DNA from: an uncultured cyanobacterium
GTDB taxonomy: Bacteria > Cyanobacteriota > Cyanobacteriia > PCC-6307 > Cyanobiaceae
Reading direction: 5' to 3'
DNA length: 62,864 nt
Assembly: GCA_903823115.1 (NCBI GenBank)
Contig: CAIJRN010000030.1
Location: 1-62,864 of the forward strand
Positions 23,554 to 32,537 of this stretch are shown in pieces; positions within the stretch are counted from its first letter, which is position 1, and every line of letters begins with the position of its first letter. The notes under the pieces were generated by a model. The model saw nothing but the letters and a program-made list of their open reading frames with translations, did no database searches and was not told where the DNA came from. A program made the translations under genes and the position numbers.

Positions 23554-25280
23554 GGTCCTTGACCCTGACGTGCTGTGCGGTTCTGCTCGGCCTGCAGCAA
23601 CAAGCTGGCCTCGCTGACGCTGCGCTCCTGCTCCTCCAATACCAGCGCCTCCAACTCGGCGCGTTCGCCATCGAGCTGCTCCTGCAGCGCTGCAACCTGC
23701 TCCTCCACCTGGGCCCGGCGGCGTTCAAGGGCCTGGCGGCGCCGCTGGATCTCGGCCTGGCGGCGGGCGGCTGTGGCCTGCAGCCGCACTTGATGCTGGG
23801 CCCGGGCGGAGCCGGTGAGCACGCCATCGCGGCCGATCGCCACATCCAGCAGCCTCGCCCCCTGATCGGTGATGCAGAACTCGCGCACCTGGTTCGAATG
23901 GGACATACCGCGGCTCTTGATCACAACCAGCAGGCGGTTGCGTTCGGCGTCGCTCTCAACATTGCGCAGCAACAGCCAGGTGTCAGTGATCGAGGAGATG
24001 CCGATGACACTTTTCTCCTCGTTTCCCTGGTGGGTGAGAGCACTGATGGCAGCCGTGATGCCGCGTCTCTTCATCAGATCAATCTCCCGCACCAAGGTGG
24101 TCATCACTTCCCGCTCGCTACCGACGTGACTCAGGTTTCCCATGGCATCCAGAGCCGCCAGGGAGGGCTGGAAATCATCCAGCAGTCGTTCCAATCGTCC
24201 CAGGTGTTCTTCCAATCCCTTGGAAGAACCACGATCAGCCCAGATCAACAGCAGACCCGTGTCCAGCCAGGCCTGAAGATCGATGCCAACGGAACTGAGA
24301 TTTCGGATCAATTGATCGGGTGATTCTTCAAATGAGATCAGCAAGGCTCGCTCTCCACGGCGACAAGCTGCTTCGATAAGATGGGCCATGATCGTTGTCT
24401 TACCCGTGCCAGATGTGCCGGTGATCAGCAGGGTGGAACCACGGAAAATACCGCCGCTCAGCATCTGATCCAGCTCGACGATACCGGTGGAGATCCGATC
24501 TCGAGAGGCGGGGTAGGTCAAGCCAAGGGAGGTGATCGGCAGCACCATGAAGCCCCGATCCGTGATCAGAAAGGGGTACTCGTTGGTGCCATGGATCGAG
24601 CCCCGATACTTCACCAGCCGCAGTCGCCGCGTGGAGATCTCGTCCTGCACCCGATGGTCGAGCACGACGACGCAGTCGGAGACGTATTCCTCAATGCCGT
24701 AGAGGGTCAACTCGCCGCGACGGCCCCGTTCACCGGTCACCACCGTGGTGAGCCCACGCTGCTTCAGCCAGTCGAACAGGCGGATGAGCTCACTGCGCAC
24801 CATGCCCTCCTGACCGAAGCTGGCCAGCAGCACCTCGATCGTGTCGAGCACCACCCGCTTGGCGCCGATCCGATCAACGGCCGTCTCCAGGCGGACGAAC
24901 AGACCCTCCAGATCAAAGGAGCCGGTCAGCACCAACTCGGCCGAGCGAATCCGGCAGGATTCGATCACCAGCTGGCGGGCGGCCACCATGGCGGCCAGAT
25001 CAAAACCCAGGGAGGCCATGTTGGCGGCCAGATCCTGCACCGATTCCTCAAAAGCCAGCAACACCCCCGGTTCGTTGTAACTGAGGGCACCCCGCACCAG
25101 GAACTCAGTGGCGAACATGGTTTTGCCCGATCCCGCCGAGCCGGTGACCAGCGTGGGCCGACCCTGGGGCAGGCCGCCATCGCTGATCGCGTCGAAGCCG
25201 CGGATACCTGTCGGTACCTTGCGCACTCCAGGGAGTGAGAGCTGAATGGTGTCGCCCGAGCCCAGAGGATGAATCGGCAT
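23550..25280 (-). CDS. KaiC-like double-domain ATPase (KaiC2/C3 type)
   Basis: A 576-residue RecA-like protein with two KaiC domains. P-loops are GSAGSGKT (47-54) and GTSGTGKT (288-295), and each is followed by the catalytic Glu pair (FEES at 77-80 and 317-320). The segment IGISSITDT aligns with the KaiC autophosphorylation site, giving Ser429-Ser430 in place of Ser-Thr. Residues ~495-575 are a Gln/Arg/Glu-rich coiled coil not present in clock KaiC. It starts the operon KaiC-like, KaiB-like, PAS-HD-GYP, and no kaiA is nearby. It is more likely a signalling KaiC homologue than the core oscillator. Confidence 0.88.
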   Translation of the reverse strand: MPIHPLGSGDTIQLSLPGVRKVPTGIRGFDAISDGGLPQGRPTLVTGSAGSGKTMFATEFLVRGALSYNEPGVLLAFEESVQDLAANMASLGFDLAAMVAARQLVIESCRIRSAELVLTGSFDLEGLFVRLETAVDRIGAKRVVLDTIEVLLASFGQEGMVRSELIRLFDWLKQRGLTTVVTGERGRRGELTLYGIEEYVSDCVVVLDHRVQDEISTRRLRLVKYRGSIHGTNEYPFLITDRGFMVLPITSLGLTYPASRDRISTGIVELDQMLSGGIFRGSTLLITGTSGTGKTTIMAHLIEAACRRGERALLISFEESPDQLIRNLSSVGIDLQAWLDTGLLLIWADRGSSKGLEEHLGRLERLLDDFQPSLAALDAMGNLSHVGSEREVMTTLVREIDLMKRRGITAAISALTHQGNEEKSVIGISSITDTWLLLRNVESDAERNRLLVVIKSRGMSHSNQVREFCITDQGARLLDVAIGRDGVLTGSARAQHQVRLQATAARRQAEIQRRRQALERRRAQVEEQVAALQEQLDGERAELEALVLEEQERSVSEASLLLQAEQNRTARQGQGP

Positions 25281-25447
25281 CAGCTGACCTTGGCTATAAG
25301 AAAGCTAGGGGCACTGGCTGCCGTTGTCACGGCCACTGAACGGTCCCTTCATGCTCGGTTCCCAGGGCGTGCTCCCGGCCAAAGGGACACGACACAGGCC
25401 CAGCGGCCGAGGTGTGGTGGGGCTCGAGGCCACGGCGGTGGCTCAAC

Positions 25448-25532
25448 AGTGCCGCGCTGAACCGGTCCTGAGCTGAATCCAGTCCTGTACTGAAAACTGT
25501 CCTGTGCTCAACCCAGTCCTGTGATGAAGCGT
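25448..25532. repeat. 17-bp direct repeats (4 clear copies plus 1 weak) upstream of the KaiC-like operon
   Basis: GTCCTG recurs at exactly 17-bp spacing at 25465, 25482, 25499 and 25516. Units read GTCCTGAGCTGAATCCA, GTCCTGTACTGAAAACT, GTCCTGTGCTCAACCCA and GTCCTGTGATGAAGCGT. A weaker copy precedes them at 25449. They lie about 185-250 bp upstream of the KaiC-like start codon and could be operator iterons or a decayed minisatellite. Confidence 0.7.
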
Positions 25533-25578
25533 GGCCGTTCCCAGGGTCAGTGGTGACCTGGCGACGCCCTGTGGCCGA

Positions 25579-25983
25579 TCAGCTGACGCCGCGGCCCAGC
25601 AGCAGATCGCGGGCACCGTTGACCAGCTGCATGGTGTCGTGCATGCCACCCCGATCGGGATGGTGCTCGGCTGCGGCGCTTTTCCAGGCCCGGGTCACAG
25701 CCCCTTCACTGATCCGGCCGGAGAGGGGCAGGTGCAGGCGCTGCCTGGCCACGATCGCCTCGATGTCGGGATGTTTACCCAGCGGGCCCCAGTCCGCCTT
25801 GGTGAGGGACGGACTGCGCTTCTTGCCGCCCTTGCGCCTGGATGGTCTGGCTTCACTGCCGCCACCGAATCCCCTGCGCTCGGCTTCGGCCTTGTCCTTG
25901 GCAGGGGGTTGTTCTTCGCCGGGGGATCGGGTGATGACCAGGGGCAGGGGCCGCTGGCGCTGGGTCTGGGGCATGGTGATCAC
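25579..25983 (-). CDS. J-domain (DnaJ-like) protein
   Basis: A 134-residue protein. The N-terminal 60 residues are basic and low-complexity (RRKGGKKRS). The C-terminal ~70 form a J domain with helix II AVTRAWKSAAAEHHPDRGG containing the HPD tripeptide essential for stimulating DnaK/Hsp70, followed by helix III MQLVNGARDLLLGRG. It has no Gly/Phe or zinc-finger regions, so it is a type III J protein. The first Met or MPQTQ may be the start. Confidence 0.82.
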   Translation of the reverse strand: MITMPQTQRQRPLPLVITRSPGEEQPPAKDKAEAERRGFGGGSEARPSRRKGGKKRSPSLTKADWGPLGKHPDIEAIVARQRLHLPLSGRISEGAVTRAWKSAAAEHHPDRGGMHDTMQLVNGARDLLLGRGVS

Positions 25984-26130
25984 AGTTCGTACGCCCAGCT
26001 TCGTGCATCGTCATCTGGGCTGACGGTGAGCGGCGACACGAAGGCCATCGGATCAGCGATCACATCGCCTGGCTGGGTGCGGGCGGACGGAGGCCAGCCC
26101 GTCAGCCCAGGGCCCTGACCGCCGATCTGC

Positions 26131-26842
26131 ATGCTGGGTCGATGGAAGCCAAAGGCCGTTGCCGTGATCCAGCCCCCCGCCCCTCGCCATCAAGGGCTGG
26201 AGCGCCTGTTGGATCTGCCCCCCTTCGCGCTGTCCCTGCTCTTTTCGCTGCTGTTGCCCCTGCCCCAGACCTGCTGTTGTCGGCCATCGCCGCCGCCAGC
26301 CTCGGGCCTGGCCTGGGCCTGATCGGCGCCGGCAATGTGTTGATCACCGCAGGCCTCAGTGAGTCGATCGTGCGGCTCGGGGACGACGCCCGGGGGCGCA
26401 CCACCCTGGCGGCCGTGGCCGAGTACTACCTGGGGCCGATCCGAAACCGGATGGCCCCTTCGCCATCCTGGCGATGTGGTTCACGGCGCTGCCGACGGTG
26501 GCGGGCCTGCTGCTGATCCTGGCCTGGATGCAGGGCGGATCCACCAATCTCACCCAGGCTCTTTCGATCGGCGGCGGCCTCGGGATTCCCGTCGGTTGCT
26601 GGATCGTGCCGGCCCTGATCCTGCGTCAGGCCCGCAGGCAACGGCCCGGTGCGGTGCCAGGCAGCTGGCCCCTGGCCGGCCATCCGGTCGTCACCTCGAT
26701 CCTGTTGACCATCGGCTTGCTGGTGCTGCTGATGTTTGGCCTGTTGGTGTGGACCTGGTGGCCGATCAAGATCTTCAGCGTCAGCCTGGCTCTGGGATTG
26801 GCGATCTGGATTCAGTGGTTTCAGCCGCGATGCAGGGCATAA
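26131..26842 (+). pseudogene. Multi-pass membrane protein split by two frameshifts
   Basis: Three overlapping frames together encode one membrane protein. The first ends LLFSLLLPLPQ (to about 26270). The second continues DLLLSAIAAASLGPGLGLIG to YYLGPIRNR (to about 26448). The third resumes DGPFAILAMWFTALPTVAG and runs through three more helices to WIQWFQPRCRA. Each junction equals loss of one base. Conserved character on both sides argues that a single gene was present. It may be a real pseudogene or carry sequencing errors. The family is not recognised. Confidence 0.65.
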
Positions 26843-27033
26843 ACCAGCCGAGTGCTGCTGCTGGCGACGCCGTCAGCAGCGCGGATCGATCGAGCTGCCA
26901 TGGCGCCTCTGGCGCTGCAGCATGGGGTCGTCTGTGGGGGAGCCCCTGAAACTCCTGCAACAGAGAGCACCGCTGAGCCGGCCAGGGCGACCCAGCTGAT
27001 CCAGGCTCCTTCTGTCGCTTTGCCCTGCGGGCC

Positions 27034-28845
27034 ATGACTTCCACCGCCGCCACCGCCCGTACTTCCGTCAGTGCCAGCGCCTGGCTGGCCCGCTTCGCCG
27101 CCGCCCTGGAGCGGCACCGGCTGGAGGAGCTGCCGGCCCTGTTCGGCGCGGACTGTTACTGGCGGGATCTGGTGATCTTCACCTGGAACCTGCGCACCGA
27201 GGAGGGCCTCGGCGCCATTACCGCCATGCTGGAGGCAAGGCTGGACGATGTCGCCCCCCATGGCTTTGCCCTCAAAGGCGACGCCAGCGACAGCGAAGGA
27301 CAGCAGGAAGCCTGGTTCCAGTTTGAGACTCGCGTGGCGCGGGGTATCGGCCATGTGCGGCTGCGCGATGGCCGGGCCTGGACCCTGTTCACGGCGATGG
27401 AGGAGCTGAAGGGGCACGAGCAGCATCTGGGCCCGCGGCGCCCCCTGGGGGCAGAGCATGGGATCCATCCCGGCCGCCACAGCTGGGCGGAGCGGCGCGC
27501 CACGGAGCGGGCGGCCCTCGGGATCACGGTGCAGCCGGAGGTGGTGATCATCGGCGGCGGCCAGGCGGGCCTGAGCCTCGGCGCCCGCCTGAGGCAGCTC
27601 GACGTGCCCACCCTGATCGTCGAGAAATTGCCCCGCCCCGGTGATCACTGGCGCAATCGCTACAAGTCGCTGTGCCTGCATGATCCGATGCACTACTGCC
27701 ACTTGCCCTATCTGCCCTTCCCGGCGAGCTGGCCGCTCTATACGCCGAAGGATCAGCTGGCGGACTGGATGGAGGCCTATGCCAGTGTCATGGACCTCAA
27801 TGTCTGGGGCTCCTGCCCGGCCCGCAGCGCCCGCTTCGATGCCCAGGAGCAGCGCTGGGAGCTGACAGTGGAACGCAACGGCAGCACCCACACCCTGAGG
27901 CCTCGCCAGCTGGTGTTCGCCACGGGGGTTGCCGGCTTCGCCAACGTGCCGACCATCCCCGGTGCGGAGACGTTCCTGGGGGATCAACACCACTCCACTC
28001 GCCATCCGGGACCGGATGCCTATGTCGGCAAGCACTGCGTGGTGCTCGGCTCCAACAACTCCGCCCATGACATCGCCGCCGCCCTGTGGGAGAGCGGGGC
28101 GGCGACGGTGACGATGGTTCAACGCAGCTCCACCCTGGTGGCGCCGATGCCGGCCCTGGAGCGGCTCGCCTTCGCCGGCTCCTATTCCGAGCAGGCCCTG
28201 GCCGCTGGAATCACCCCAGACGATGCCGACATGACCACGGCCTCGATTCCCTACCGCCTGCTGCCCCACTGGCAGAAGCCGATCTATGACGCCATGCGGC
28301 TGGAGTATGCCGATCTCTACAAGCGACTCGCTGCTCGGGGCTTCCTGCTCGATTTCGGCGCCGATGACTCCGGTGTGTTCATGAAGTTCCTGCGGCGCGG
28401 CTCGGGTTACTACCTCGATGTCGGTGCCTCGGAGTTGGTGGCCGATGGACGTATCCAGCTGCGCAGCGGTGTCACGATCGAACGGCTCACCCCTCGCACG
28501 GTGGTGCTCAGCGATGGCCGCGAACTGGACGCCGACCTGGTGGTGTATGCGACCGGCTTCGGCTCGATGAACCGCTACCTGGCGGAGCTGATCTCGCCGG
28601 AGCTGGCCGACCGCCTCGGCAAGGTCTGGGGTCTGGGCTCGGAAACGCCCAAGGATCCCGGCCCCTGGGAAGGGGAACTGCGCAACATGTGGAAGCCCAC
28701 CCAGGTGCCGAACCTCTGGATCCACGGCGGCAACCTGCACCAGTGCCGCCACTATTCGCTCTATCTGGCCCTGCAGCTCAAGGCACGTCAGGCGGGTCTG
28801 GACACACCGGTCTACGGGCTGGCGCCCCGCCATCACGAGGCCTGA
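27034..28845 (+). CDS. Flavin-containing monooxygenase with N-terminal NTF2-like domain
   Basis: A 603-residue protein. Residues ~10-140 form an NTF2/SnoaL-like domain (WLARFAAALERHRLEELPAL). The monooxygenase part begins at about 165 with the FAD motif VVIIGGGQAGLSLGARL. The FMO/BVMO fingerprint region contains FLGDQHHSTRH. The NADPH motif is CVVLGSNNSAHDIAAAL, and VVYATGFGSMN is the conserved ATG motif. It would oxygenate a nucleophilic or ketone substrate using NADPH and O2; the substrate is unknown. It stands alone with no obvious partner genes, and a GATGA-rich microsatellite follows. Confidence 0.85.
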   Translation: MTSTAATARTSVSASAWLARFAAALERHRLEELPALFGADCYWRDLVIFTWNLRTEEGLGAITAMLEARLDDVAPHGFALKGDASDSEGQQEAWFQFETRVARGIGHVRLRDGRAWTLFTAMEELKGHEQHLGPRRPLGAEHGIHPGRHSWAERRATERAALGITVQPEVVIIGGGQAGLSLGARLRQLDVPTLIVEKLPRPGDHWRNRYKSLCLHDPMHYCHLPYLPFPASWPLYTPKDQLADWMEAYASVMDLNVWGSCPARSARFDAQEQRWELTVERNGSTHTLRPRQLVFATGVAGFANVPTIPGAETFLGDQHHSTRHPGPDAYVGKHCVVLGSNNSAHDIAAALWESGAATVTMVQRSSTLVAPMPALERLAFAGSYSEQALAAGITPDDADMTTASIPYRLLPHWQKPIYDAMRLEYADLYKRLAARGFLLDFGADDSGVFMKFLRRGSGYYLDVGASELVADGRIQLRSGVTIERLTPRTVVLSDGRELDADLVVYATGFGSMNRYLAELISPELADRLGKVWGLGSETPKDPGPWEGELRNMWKPTQVPNLWIHGGNLHQCRHYSLYLALQLKARQAGLDTPVYGLAPRHHEA

Positions 28846-28878
28846 GCAAGCGACCGACTGGATCGGCCTGGATTCAAT

Positions 28879-28912
28879 GGGATGAGATGAGAAGAGATGA
28901 GATGAGATGAAA
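28879..28912. repeat. GATGA/GATGAGA microsatellite
   Basis: Six imperfect GATGA units between the monooxygenase and the cupin gene. Confidence 0.6.
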
Positions 28913-28983
28913 AGCGATTCTTGCCCAGGCCATCAGCGCAACAGCGCTAATCTAGTGATTGTCGCGAGGATGGGCCGTTGGTG

Positions 28984-29553
28984 ATGATGAACCGCTTGCT
29001 GAACATTCTTGCCGGCAGTATCGGTGGCCCCAGGGTTGCGTGCACCGATCCAGCCAACATTCGCCGCAGGGCCCTGTTGACTGGCCTCGCCATCCTGCCG
29101 TTCCTGATCCTGCCCCTGCGCGTCGGCGCTGATGAGGTGCTCGGCAAGCCTGGTGATGGTGGCGTCGTCACCATTCGCCCCAGTGCCAGCACGCTCAGCA
29201 AGCAAAAGCTTCAGCAGTTTGTCGGTATTTCCGGCGCCAACAGTGGCGCCAGAGGGCTTTCCCTCAATCGCATCGTCATCCCCCCCGGGGCCAGCGCCAG
29301 GGCCCATCGTCACCTCGGCTCTGAATCGGCGATTTACCTGATCCAGGGCACGGTGCTGACCCGCTATGGCGACCATCTGCAGTACTCCGTGGTCAATCAT
29401 GCCGGCGATTTTCTCTACATTCCCCCCGGCCTTGCCCATCAACCCACGAACCTCAGTGCCACCGAAGCCGCGATCGCCATCGTCAGCCGCAATGACGCCA
29501 ATGAACAGGAGCATGTGGAGCTGATCGAGAGCTCCCGTTCCGCCCATCCCTGA
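28984..29553 (+). CDS. Exported or membrane-anchored cupin protein
   Basis: About 189 residues. An RRR motif precedes a hydrophobic stretch (ALLTGLAILPFLILPLRVGA, residues ~28-48), which could be a twin-arginine-like or uncleaved signal. The cupin barrel follows: VIPPGASARAHRHLGSESAIYLIQG is motif 1 (HxH...E) and AGDFLYIPPGLAHQPTN is motif 2 with its His. A metal site is therefore present. The ligand is unknown. ATG 28984 is taken over the upstream TTG. Confidence 0.8.
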   Translation: MMNRLLNILAGSIGGPRVACTDPANIRRRALLTGLAILPFLILPLRVGADEVLGKPGDGGVVTIRPSASTLSKQKLQQFVGISGANSGARGLSLNRIVIPPGASARAHRHLGSESAIYLIQGTVLTRYGDHLQYSVVNHAGDFLYIPPGLAHQPTNLSATEAAIAIVSRNDANEQEHVELIESSRSAHP

Positions 29554-29603
29554 ACGGCTTTGATGGCATCAGGCCCTGCCCGGTTCTGATCGGGATTCTG
29601 CGA

Positions 29604-30248
29604 CTAGTGGCAGCGCTGGGACAGCGCCTTCAGCAGCCGGGGAATGGCATCGGCCTGGCCCTGCAGGGCAAAAGCCTCCCGCTCCACCACCTGATTGCCA
29701 TGTTGATAGTTGTTCACCAGAATGCCGCTGATTTCCTGGGAGACCACCGGCGCCAGCGGCAGTTTCCAACCCACCGGCGTCAGCACCCCATGGGGACAGC
29801 TCTGCACGGCATGGGTGGCTTCGTGCAGAAAAACCTGCATGCCGATCCCCAGCTCAAAACTCAGCGGTGCAATCCAGAGCGTTCGGGTGCGGAGCACGAA
29901 CTCTCCATAACTGCGCTGATGGGGCGGCGGTGCCAGCCGAACTTTGAAGCCATGGCCCTGCAACGACTGCACCAAAGGCCGCAGACTCACAGGCAGCGCT
30001 GGAGCCGACAGGCCTGCGGGCGGTACACCCGCGGGCGGTACACCCGCAGGCGGCACGCCCGCAACTGGCAGGCCTGAAGCCATCAGAACCGCTGACGCTC
30101 TGGCAACGACTGTGATCGGTGGTGCAGCTGCCAGCATCACGCCAGTTTCGCCCAGCGCGACTTGTGCGGATCGGCCGGTTGCCTGCAAAGTCTGAGCATC
30201 CGATCGCGTCATGGCCGAAGGCACCGCCAGCCCTGGGCGCCGCTCCAT
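29604..30248 (-). CDS. Zincin-like metalloprotease-type protein
   Basis: A 214-residue protein with a hydrophobic or low-complexity N-terminus carrying four PPAG repeats (residues ~62-80). A ~120-residue domain contains VFLHEATHAVQSC, an HExxH-type zinc motif with Glu. FVLRTRTLWIAPLSFELG precedes it and a conserved ISGILVNNYQ follows, a pattern seen in small secreted zincins. The third zinc ligand is not certain. Proteolytic activity is inferred from the motif only. Confidence 0.65.
   Translation of the reverse strand: MERRPGLAVPSAMTRSDAQTLQATGRSAQVALGETGVMLAAAPPITVVARASAVLMASGLPVAGVPPAGVPPAGVPPAGLSAPALPVSLRPLVQSLQGHGFKVRLAPPPHQRSYGEFVLRTRTLWIAPLSFELGIGMQVFLHEATHAVQSCPHGVLTPVGWKLPLAPVVSQEISGILVNNYQHGNQVVEREAFALQGQADAIPRLLKALSQRCH
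30016..30060 (-). repeat. 15-bp tandem repeat in the zincin gene
   Basis: Units GCGGGCGGTACACCC twice identical, then GCAGGCGGCACGCCC, encoding VPPAG repeats. Confidence 0.8.
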
Positions 30249-30280
30249 TCCCCCTCTGCCCCTCCCACTCTGCCCCTCCT

Positions 30281-31024
30281 ATGGACACCAATCCTTTCGC
30301 CGCTCAGGCCGATCTGGTGCTGCGGCCCGCCGCCGAACGCTTCCACAGCCAGCACGGCTGGCTCGACAGTTGGCACAGCTTCAGTTTTGCCGACCATGTC
30401 GACCCCGCCTGGATGGGCTTCGGGCCGCTGCGGGTGATCAATGACGACCGCATCGCCGCCGGTCGGGGCTTCGGCATGCACCCCCATCGCGAGATGGAGA
30501 TCGTCACGGTGATGGTGGAGGGAGCCCTGGAACACCAGGATTCGATCGGCCATCGCCGCACGCTTGAGGCCGGTGAGGTGCAGCGCATGAGCGCCGGTAC
30601 GGGCATCGTTCACAGCGAGATCAACAGCAGCGAGCAGAGCTGCCGTCTGCTGCAGATCTGGATCGAGCCCAGCGTCAGGGGCACCGCCCCCAGCTACGAC
30701 CAGCGACCGTTCCCGAGCGATCCGGGCTGGACCCTGCTGCTTGATCCCAAGGGCCAGGGCGGCGCCATGGCGATCCAGCGGCCGCTGCGGCTCTGGCGGG
30801 GGCGGCCCCAGCCCGGCAGCAGCCTGGCGCTGCCCCAGGCCGCCGAAGCCCAGGGCTGGATCCAGATGATCGCCGGCGAGCTGGAGCTCAGCCTTGAAGG
30901 ACGATCCGGCACTCGCAGCGGACGCCTGCACCAGGGCGATGGCCTGGGCCTGGCCACGGGTCTGAGCGCTTCGATCAGGGCTCTGGAAGCCGGCACTGAC
31001 CTGCTCTGGTTTGAGTGGCGCTGA
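30281..31024 (+). CDS. Pirin family protein
   Basis: A 247-residue bicupin of the pirin family. The N-terminal cupin has DSWHSFSFADHVDPAWMGFG and the metal-binding HPHREMEIVTVMVEG with EAGEVQRMSAGTGIVHSE. The C-terminal cupin is less conserved (IQMIAGELELSLEG). Bacterial pirins include quercetin dioxygenases and regulators of central metabolism; which applies here is unknown. ATG 30281 is chosen, as the upstream frame is not pirin-like. Confidence 0.88.
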   Translation: MDTNPFAAQADLVLRPAAERFHSQHGWLDSWHSFSFADHVDPAWMGFGPLRVINDDRIAAGRGFGMHPHREMEIVTVMVEGALEHQDSIGHRRTLEAGEVQRMSAGTGIVHSEINSSEQSCRLLQIWIEPSVRGTAPSYDQRPFPSDPGWTLLLDPKGQGGAMAIQRPLRLWRGRPQPGSSLALPQAAEAQGWIQMIAGELELSLEGRSGTRSGRLHQGDGLGLATGLSASIRALEAGTDLLWFEWR

Positions 31025-31082
31025 GGCGGCAGGACTGCCGATCGTCTTTGCCCACTGCACACACCACCATCGGGGTGATCGA

Positions 31083-31739
31083 ATGGTCAACAGCATGGCC
31101 GCCGCCAACTGGTTCCTGGCCCTCGTGGTTCCCGAGCAGGCGGGCCTGAGCCGGCTGCTGGCGGATCTGCCCGATTCCGTTCGCCCGTTCGCCGCCGCCG
31201 ATCTGCACATCACCGTGGCGTTTCTCGGACCCTGCGGGCAGGAACGGGCCCTGCGGGCCTGGCAGGCCATCGCCCCCCTGCGGCATCCGGCCATCGCCGT
31301 GGTCAGCGGCGGCTGGCGGGCCATGGGACCACCCGATAACCCGTCGGCCTATGCGCTCACTGTCGAGCCCGATCCAGAGCAGAACCAGAGCAAGGACGAC
31401 AACCAGGCCAGGGACAGGGGGCGAAACCTCACCGCGGCGCTGATCGAGCGCTGGCGCCAACCGGCTCTGGAGGCTGCGGGGCTGCCGCCCGAGCGGCGAG
31501 CGGCCCTGCCCCACATCACCCTGGCCAGACCGCGGCGGCGCGGTCTTGAGCAGGAACGGGCCGGGATCGAGGCGTGGCTGCAGCAGGCATCAGGGCCGCA
31601 GGCGTCATCGCCACAGGCGCCACGCCCGCAGCATCACCTGATCCTGCGGGAGATCGCCCTGTACACCTGGGCCGACGATCGCCAGCACCAACTGTTCCGC
31701 CTGGAGACCCGACGCCCCCTCGACCAGGGCGGAAGCTGA
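31083..31739 (+). CDS. 2H phosphoesterase (ThpR/LigT-like RNA 2',3'-cyclic phosphodiesterase)
   Basis: About 218 residues. Two HxT motifs define the 2H superfamily: LHITVAFLG near residue 42 and PHITLARPR near 145. Members open 2',3'-cyclic phosphates on RNA. The C-terminal insert holds 15-bp-repeat-encoded QASGP/QASSP/QAPRP. The start may be MVNSMAAANW or the next Met. Confidence 0.8.
   Translation: MVNSMAAANWFLALVVPEQAGLSRLLADLPDSVRPFAAADLHITVAFLGPCGQERALRAWQAIAPLRHPAIAVVSGGWRAMGPPDNPSAYALTVEPDPEQNQSKDDNQARDRGRNLTAALIERWRQPALEAAGLPPERRAALPHITLARPRRRGLEQERAGIEAWLQQASGPQASSPQAPRPQHHLILREIALYTWADDRQHQLFRLETRRPLDQGGS
31584..31628 (+). repeat. 15-bp tandem repeat in the 2H phosphoesterase gene
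   Basis: Three units of CAGGCNTCNNNNCCN type, in frame, encoding QA-x-x-P repeats. Confidence 0.7.
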
Positions 31740-31754
31740 GGATCATGGAATCCC

Positions 31755-32435
31755 TTGCCGAGACCCGACGTGCTGCCGTTTTCAGCCGCCTGTGAGCGCA
31801 ACAAACAGCCGATCCTGGCGGTGCTGCGCCAGTGGCTGCCGCCGGCGGCCCGGGTGCTGGAGATCGGCTCCGGCACTGGCCAGCACGCCGTTTTCTTCGC
31901 CCAGGAGCTGGAGGGCCTGCACTGGCAGCCGAGCGATCGTGGCGCCGATCTGCGTGGACTGGCCGAGCGGATCGCCAGCGAAGCCGGGCCTGATCCGGGC
32001 CCCTGGCCGTGGCGCCCCCTGGCCGCCGGGGCCGTGGTGGCCGAGCCGCTGCAGCTGGATGTCGATCGCAAGGAGCACTGGCCGATGCAGCCCTTTGATG
32101 CGGTGTTCAGCGCCAACACCCTTCACATCATGGCGGCGACCTCGGTGCCCCAGCTGCTGGCGGGCGCGGCCCGGCTGCTGGAGGGCGGTGGCCTGCTGAT
32201 CCTCTACGGACCTTTTCACGATGGCGGCGTCCACCATGCGGCCAGCAACGCGGCGTTTGATCGCCAGCTGCGCAGCGGCGATCCGCTGATGGGGATTCGC
32301 GATGCCCTGGCGATCAAGGAGCAGGCGCGCCGCCTGGGCCTGGAACCATTGGCCGATCTGGCGATGCCGGCCCACAACCGCAGCCTGGTGTTCCGTCGCC
32401 TGGAGGCAGCAAAAGCCAGTTCACCACAGGCGTGA
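31755..32435 (+). CDS. DUF938 class I SAM methyltransferase
   Basis: A 226-residue methyltransferase-fold protein. DUF938 landmarks: FSAACERNKQPIL at the start, RVLEIGSGTGQHAVFFA as SAM motif I, LDVDRKEHWPM, FDAVFSANTLHIM and LILYGPFHDGG. Substrate unknown. It starts at a TTG (31755); a nearby ATG is out of frame. A perfect 9-bp-stem hairpin overlaps the stop. Confidence 0.85.
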   Translation: MPRPDVLPFSAACERNKQPILAVLRQWLPPAARVLEIGSGTGQHAVFFAQELEGLHWQPSDRGADLRGLAERIASEAGPDPGPWPWRPLAAGAVVAEPLQLDVDRKEHWPMQPFDAVFSANTLHIMAATSVPQLLAGAARLLEGGGLLILYGPFHDGGVHHAASNAAFDRQLRSGDPLMGIRDALAIKEQARRLGLEPLADLAMPAHNRSLVFRRLEAAKASSPQA

Positions 32436-32452
32436 TCAGCCCTGCTGATCAC
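32432..32452. terminator. Hairpin at the DUF938 stop codon
   Basis: GTGATCAGC and GCTGATCAC flank loop CCT. No T-run follows, so its terminator strength is doubtful. Confidence 0.5.
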
Positions 32453-32537
32453 AGGCAAAGGCAATGCCGAACAGTGGGGACACCCAGAAGCCGTCCGCAG
32501 CCCGTAAGCTTTTCTTTAGTTTCTACCCTTCACCCCC

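Noticed and set aside
25448-25532. Origin-type iterons
   Set aside because: The 17-bp repeats resemble plasmid iterons in spacing, but no rep gene or DnaA boxes are nearby and the surroundings are chromosomal.
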